This document shows, in pieces, positions 61,744 through 64,000 of a stretch of DNA of 64,000 bases. Made by a program: the position numbers and the translations under genes. Source of the DNA: Williamsia sp. 1135 (GTDB lineage Bacteria; Actinomycetota; Actinomycetes; Mycobacteriales; Mycobacteriaceae); contig NZ_MJEI01000089.1 of NCBI RefSeq assembly GCF_002095395.1, positions 25,707 through 89,706 on the forward strand, in the 5' to 3' direction. Numbering within the stretch: position 1 is the first letter of the stretch; the number at the start of each line of letters is the position of its first letter. The notes under the pieces were generated by a model. It was given only the letters and a program-made list of their open reading frames with translations, was not told where the DNA came from and did not search any database.

Positions 61744-62925
61744 TCAGGTGACGTCTTTGAGGAACGGCGCGGGATACCCCGGTTTCGGCCGATGATCTCC
61801 GAGCCACACCGCCAATTCCTCCGCCCGAGCCTTCACGGCCTTGGTGGCGGCCCGGTTCACCTTCTCCAACAGGTGCGTCCCGATGGAGCCGTCGGCCCGC
61901 TGATACCAGCCACCCACGATGCGGCCGTCCCACCAGAGTGTCTGCCCACCGTTGCCGTTGCTGTCGAACAGGTGCCGAGCGTGCGACCCCAGGTACCAGT
62001 CGCGCTGCTTCCAGCCCATCACCGTCGGATCCAGTTCCGGGAGCACCAGCGCTGCAGGCCCCACCACATCCACCGGGTCGAGATCGTCGGGCAGCACGTA
62101 CCCGACCAGACCGTCCTCGAGATCCACCTCGACCGCGTCGAGCTGCGAAAGAGCGTTTCGTACAGCTGTTTTCGTCGATCCGAGCCACCAGACCACATCA
62201 ACTTCGGTGGCGGGACCGAACCGCTGCAGATACCGGCGGATCAGGTTTCTGTGTCCCGTCTCGGGATCGTCGATCTGGAGCGGCTCACCCAGCCAATCGG
62301 TCATCGACGACCACTTGGGCCGGGACCGGAGCCAGTTCCCGTCGTTGGGTCCCCGCACGATCGTCCCGCCGGCGCACATGTGACTGAGAACCCGCGGACC
62401 CATCCCCACGACGCCCGACCAGGCTTTGCCCTCACCGTGCCGTTTGACGCCCTCCAGGGCGGGCAGTTCTTTGCGCAGCTCGGTCGACGACGCGCTCCTG
62501 CCGCCGGTCAGCGCCCCGGTGACGGCCTCGCGAGCGGTCTCGATCCAGCCCTCCGGATCGGGGAAGTCGTCACTGCGCCGCAGATCACGCAGCATGTTGG
62601 TGCGTTCACTCGCGGCCACCCTCGTACCCACCGCACTGACGGCGTCGGCCAAGGCAGGCCTGCCGAAGACGAAGAGCGTGCGGCGCATCGCGAGTTGCTT
62701 GACGAGAGTGCGGTCGACGTACAGCGCGCGATCCAGCTCGGGGATGTCGAACGATCCCATCCGAGCCCAGGTCGACAGGTACACCGTCGACGCGGTGGTG
62801 GCATGCAGACCGACGACCGCGTCGGCGACCCCCTCAGCCGTCTGGGCATACGTCTCGGGGACCAATCCATGACGGCGCAGCAGACGCGCGCGACGCTGCT
62901 CGGTACTGATCGCCGGGCGGCTCAT
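61744..62925 (-). CDS. Winged-helix DNA-binding domain protein (HTH_42/AlkZ-like)
   Basis: The 393-residue protein fits the winged-helix family PF06224, which includes the DNA-crosslink glycosylase AlkZ. It has RRARLLRRHGLVPETYAQ, VVGLHATTASTVYLSTWARM, MRRTLFVFGRP and the C-terminal WWDGRIVGGWYQRADGSIG. The QxQ/QxD catalytic motif of active AlkZ is replaced here by LHAT (residues 40-43), so it may bind DNA without repair activity, or act otherwise. It overlaps the RidA gene by one base (TGATG) and is transcribed toward phoP. Confidence 0.85.
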   Translation of the reverse strand: MSRPAISTEQRRARLLRRHGLVPETYAQTAEGVADAVVGLHATTASTVYLSTWARMGSFDIPELDRALYVDRTLVKQLAMRRTLFVFGRPALADAVSAVGTRVAASERTNMLRDLRRSDDFPDPEGWIETAREAVTGALTGGRSASSTELRKELPALEGVKRHGEGKAWSGVVGMGPRVLSHMCAGGTIVRGPNDGNWLRSRPKWSSMTDWLGEPLQIDDPETGHRNLIRRYLQRFGPATEVDVVWWLGSTKTAVRNALSQLDAVEVDLEDGLVGYVLPDDLDPVDVVGPAALVLPELDPTVMGWKQRDWYLGSHARHLFDSNGNGGQTLWWDGRIVGGWYQRADGSIGTHLLEKVNRAATKAVKARAEELAVWLGDHRPKPGYPAPFLKDVT

Positions 62926-63311
62926 CAGGCGGGAACGACCGCCACGGCCTCGATCTCCACCAGCTGGTCGTCGTAGGCCAGCACCGTCACACCGAGCAGA
63001 GACCCTGCGGGTTTGTGCTCACCGAACGCCTCGGTCACCACATCCCACGCGACGCTCAGATCTGCCTGGAGATTCTCGGCGACGAACACCGTCGCCTTCA
63101 CGACATCGTCGAGCGACGCCCCGGCCTCTTCGACCGCTGCGGACAGATTGGCCATGCACTGAGCGGCCTGTCTGCTCACGTCACCGGGGTAGACGGTCTG
63201 CCCGCCGGCGTCGATCGGCGCGGCTCCCGCGGTGAAGATGAGCGTTCCCGGCGGGACCGTCGCGCTCCGCGTGTGGCCGCCCTGATCCCCATTGATCTGC
63301 ACAGATGACAT
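62925..63311 (-). CDS. RidA-family (YjgF/UK114) enamine/imine deaminase
   Basis: The 128-residue protein has LIFTAGAAPIDAGG, PGDVSRQAAQCMANLSAAVEEAGASLDDVVKATVFV (in part) and LLGVTVLAYDDQLVEIEAVAVV at the end, the trimeric RidA fold. In canonical RidA an Arg in the C-terminal strand region binds the substrate; here GVTVLAYDDQ has no such Arg, so it may belong to a divergent Rid subgroup. The ATG at 63311 was chosen from a longer frame. Coupled to the winged-helix gene by TGATG. Confidence 0.88.
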   Translation of the reverse strand: MSSVQINGDQGGHTRSATVPPGTLIFTAGAAPIDAGGQTVYPGDVSRQAAQCMANLSAAVEEAGASLDDVVKATVFVAENLQADLSVAWDVVTEAFGEHKPAGSLLGVTVLAYDDQLVEIEAVAVVPA

Positions 63312-63398
63312 GGCGTCATCGTATCGTTCCCCGATCTCCCCGCCGACGACCCGCGCGGCCCGCCGACGCGCAGACCACTTCGGGTGCACAATGCGTCC

Positions 63399-63890
63399 AT
63401 GGGACCCGCAGTGACACCGCGCAGCGCGTACTTCGTTCTCGGCATGCCCGATCACGCCCGCGTCGGGACGGGACCCGAGATCAGCCACTCAGAGGTCTAC
63501 TACGACGAAAAACTCGCCGTGGCCTCCATCGACAGCCACTACGCCCTGGCCCAGCACCTGGCCACCCCGGAAGTGCTCGAGGCAACGGAGTGGTTCGTGC
63601 TGACTGCGCTCATCGGCGACGGTGTGAGCCCCACCTACGGCGACCACTTCTTCACCTACAGCACCGAGAACGTCGAGTGGGCGATCGCAGGCGGTTTCAC
63701 CCGGGCCGATGAGATGACCGACTGGCTGCCGTTCATCTTCGCCGCAGAGGACCTGCACGACCACTGGTCACCCGGCGGTGTCGACCACGGCCTCGTACCG
63801 ACCGACGCCAAGCGAACCGATTCGATGGACATGTCGCGGCTCTGGTTCGCCCCGGTCATGTCGCAGCGGGTGTTCCCGACCGCGCCCTGA
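63399..63890 (+). CDS. Conserved-looking hypothetical protein
   Basis: The 163-residue protein starts MGPAVTPRSAYFVLGMPDHARVG and is rich in aromatic and acidic residues (VEATEW, YGDHFFTYSTENVEWAIAGGF, MTDWLPFIFAAEDLHDHW). It has no signal peptide, helix or known motif that I recognise. Third-position GC is high, as in the neighbouring genes, which supports real coding. The frame can also be read from GTG at 63384 or ATG at 63399; I prefer the latter. Divergent from the RidA gene by 87 bp. No further feature is visible in the last 110 bases of the window. Confidence 0.7.
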   Translation: MGPAVTPRSAYFVLGMPDHARVGTGPEISHSEVYYDEKLAVASIDSHYALAQHLATPEVLEATEWFVLTALIGDGVSPTYGDHFFTYSTENVEWAIAGGFTRADEMTDWLPFIFAAEDLHDHWSPGGVDHGLVPTDAKRTDSMDMSRLWFAPVMSQRVFPTAP

Positions 63891-64000
63891 TCGACGCCGC
63901 CGGTCATTCTCGTCCCCGCCGGGGGCATCCGAGGGCGTATTCGGGCTGTTGCAATTTGAACGTAGTTGGCCGGTTCGGCGTCGGCTTGTCTAGCCGGTTT

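Overview
This window reads as chromosomal DNA from a high-GC, mycolic-acid-type actinobacterium (order Mycobacteriales/Corynebacteriales). A Gordonia-like genus is the best guess, but sequence inspection alone cannot prove it. The evidence is a KstR-type cholesterol catabolic regulon, phoP/phoR proteins very close to the mycobacterial ones, ClpC, and dense, often 4-bp-overlapping gene packing. I recognise no tRNA, rRNA, CRISPR array, insertion sequence or prophage.

Region 1 (about 1-24.4 kb) is a compact steroid degradation island. It holds ring-degradation genes (hsaB partial, hsaC, hsaA, kshA, hsaF-hsaG-hsaE, kstD) and an hsd4B-like hydratase. A tightly coupled side-chain operon follows (fadE28-fadE29-chsH2-chsH1-ltp2 and an acyl-CoA ligase). 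A two-domain acyl-CoA dehydrogenase (fadE34/chsE3) is divergent from the TetR repressor kstR. Six sequences matching the KstR operator (TnnAACnnGTTnnA, one of them imperfect) sit in exactly the four promoter regions expected. hsaD is absent from its usual place between hsaA and hsaC. Inside the island lie three tandem paralogous membrane proteins of unknown function (4302-6979) and a 14-TM-type MFS transporter.

Region 2 (24.4-36.5 kb) starts at a 68-bp perfect palindrome between kstR and clpC. It continues with clpC (ClgR-like site far upstream), a TetR/alpha-beta-hydrolase divergent pair, DUF1772 and NmrA-like genes next to an AraC regulator, two paralogous secreted-type lipases, and an apparent operon of a beta-propeller protein, an ECF sigma factor and a triple-VOC (glyoxalase-fold) protein.

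Region 3 (36.5-64 kb) resembles the mycobacterial phoPR-pur neighbourhood. It contains an M18 aminopeptidase, purQ, purS, glutathione peroxidase, a MarR/MFS pair, ptrB-purC, an ArsR/SRPBCC pair with a near-perfect operator, purB, an aminotransferase, a lipoprotein esterase, purD, LtrA, an NTF2-like protein with a start-occluding leader hairpin, a GT39/GT2-GtrA glycosylation pair, a HIT protein, and phoR-phoP with a candidate PhoP box.

The most unusual non-coding structures are a dispersed ~113-bp palindromic element present twice (47.6 and 58.9 kb), each copy beside a short tandem repeat, and several very long perfect hairpins at convergent gene junctions.
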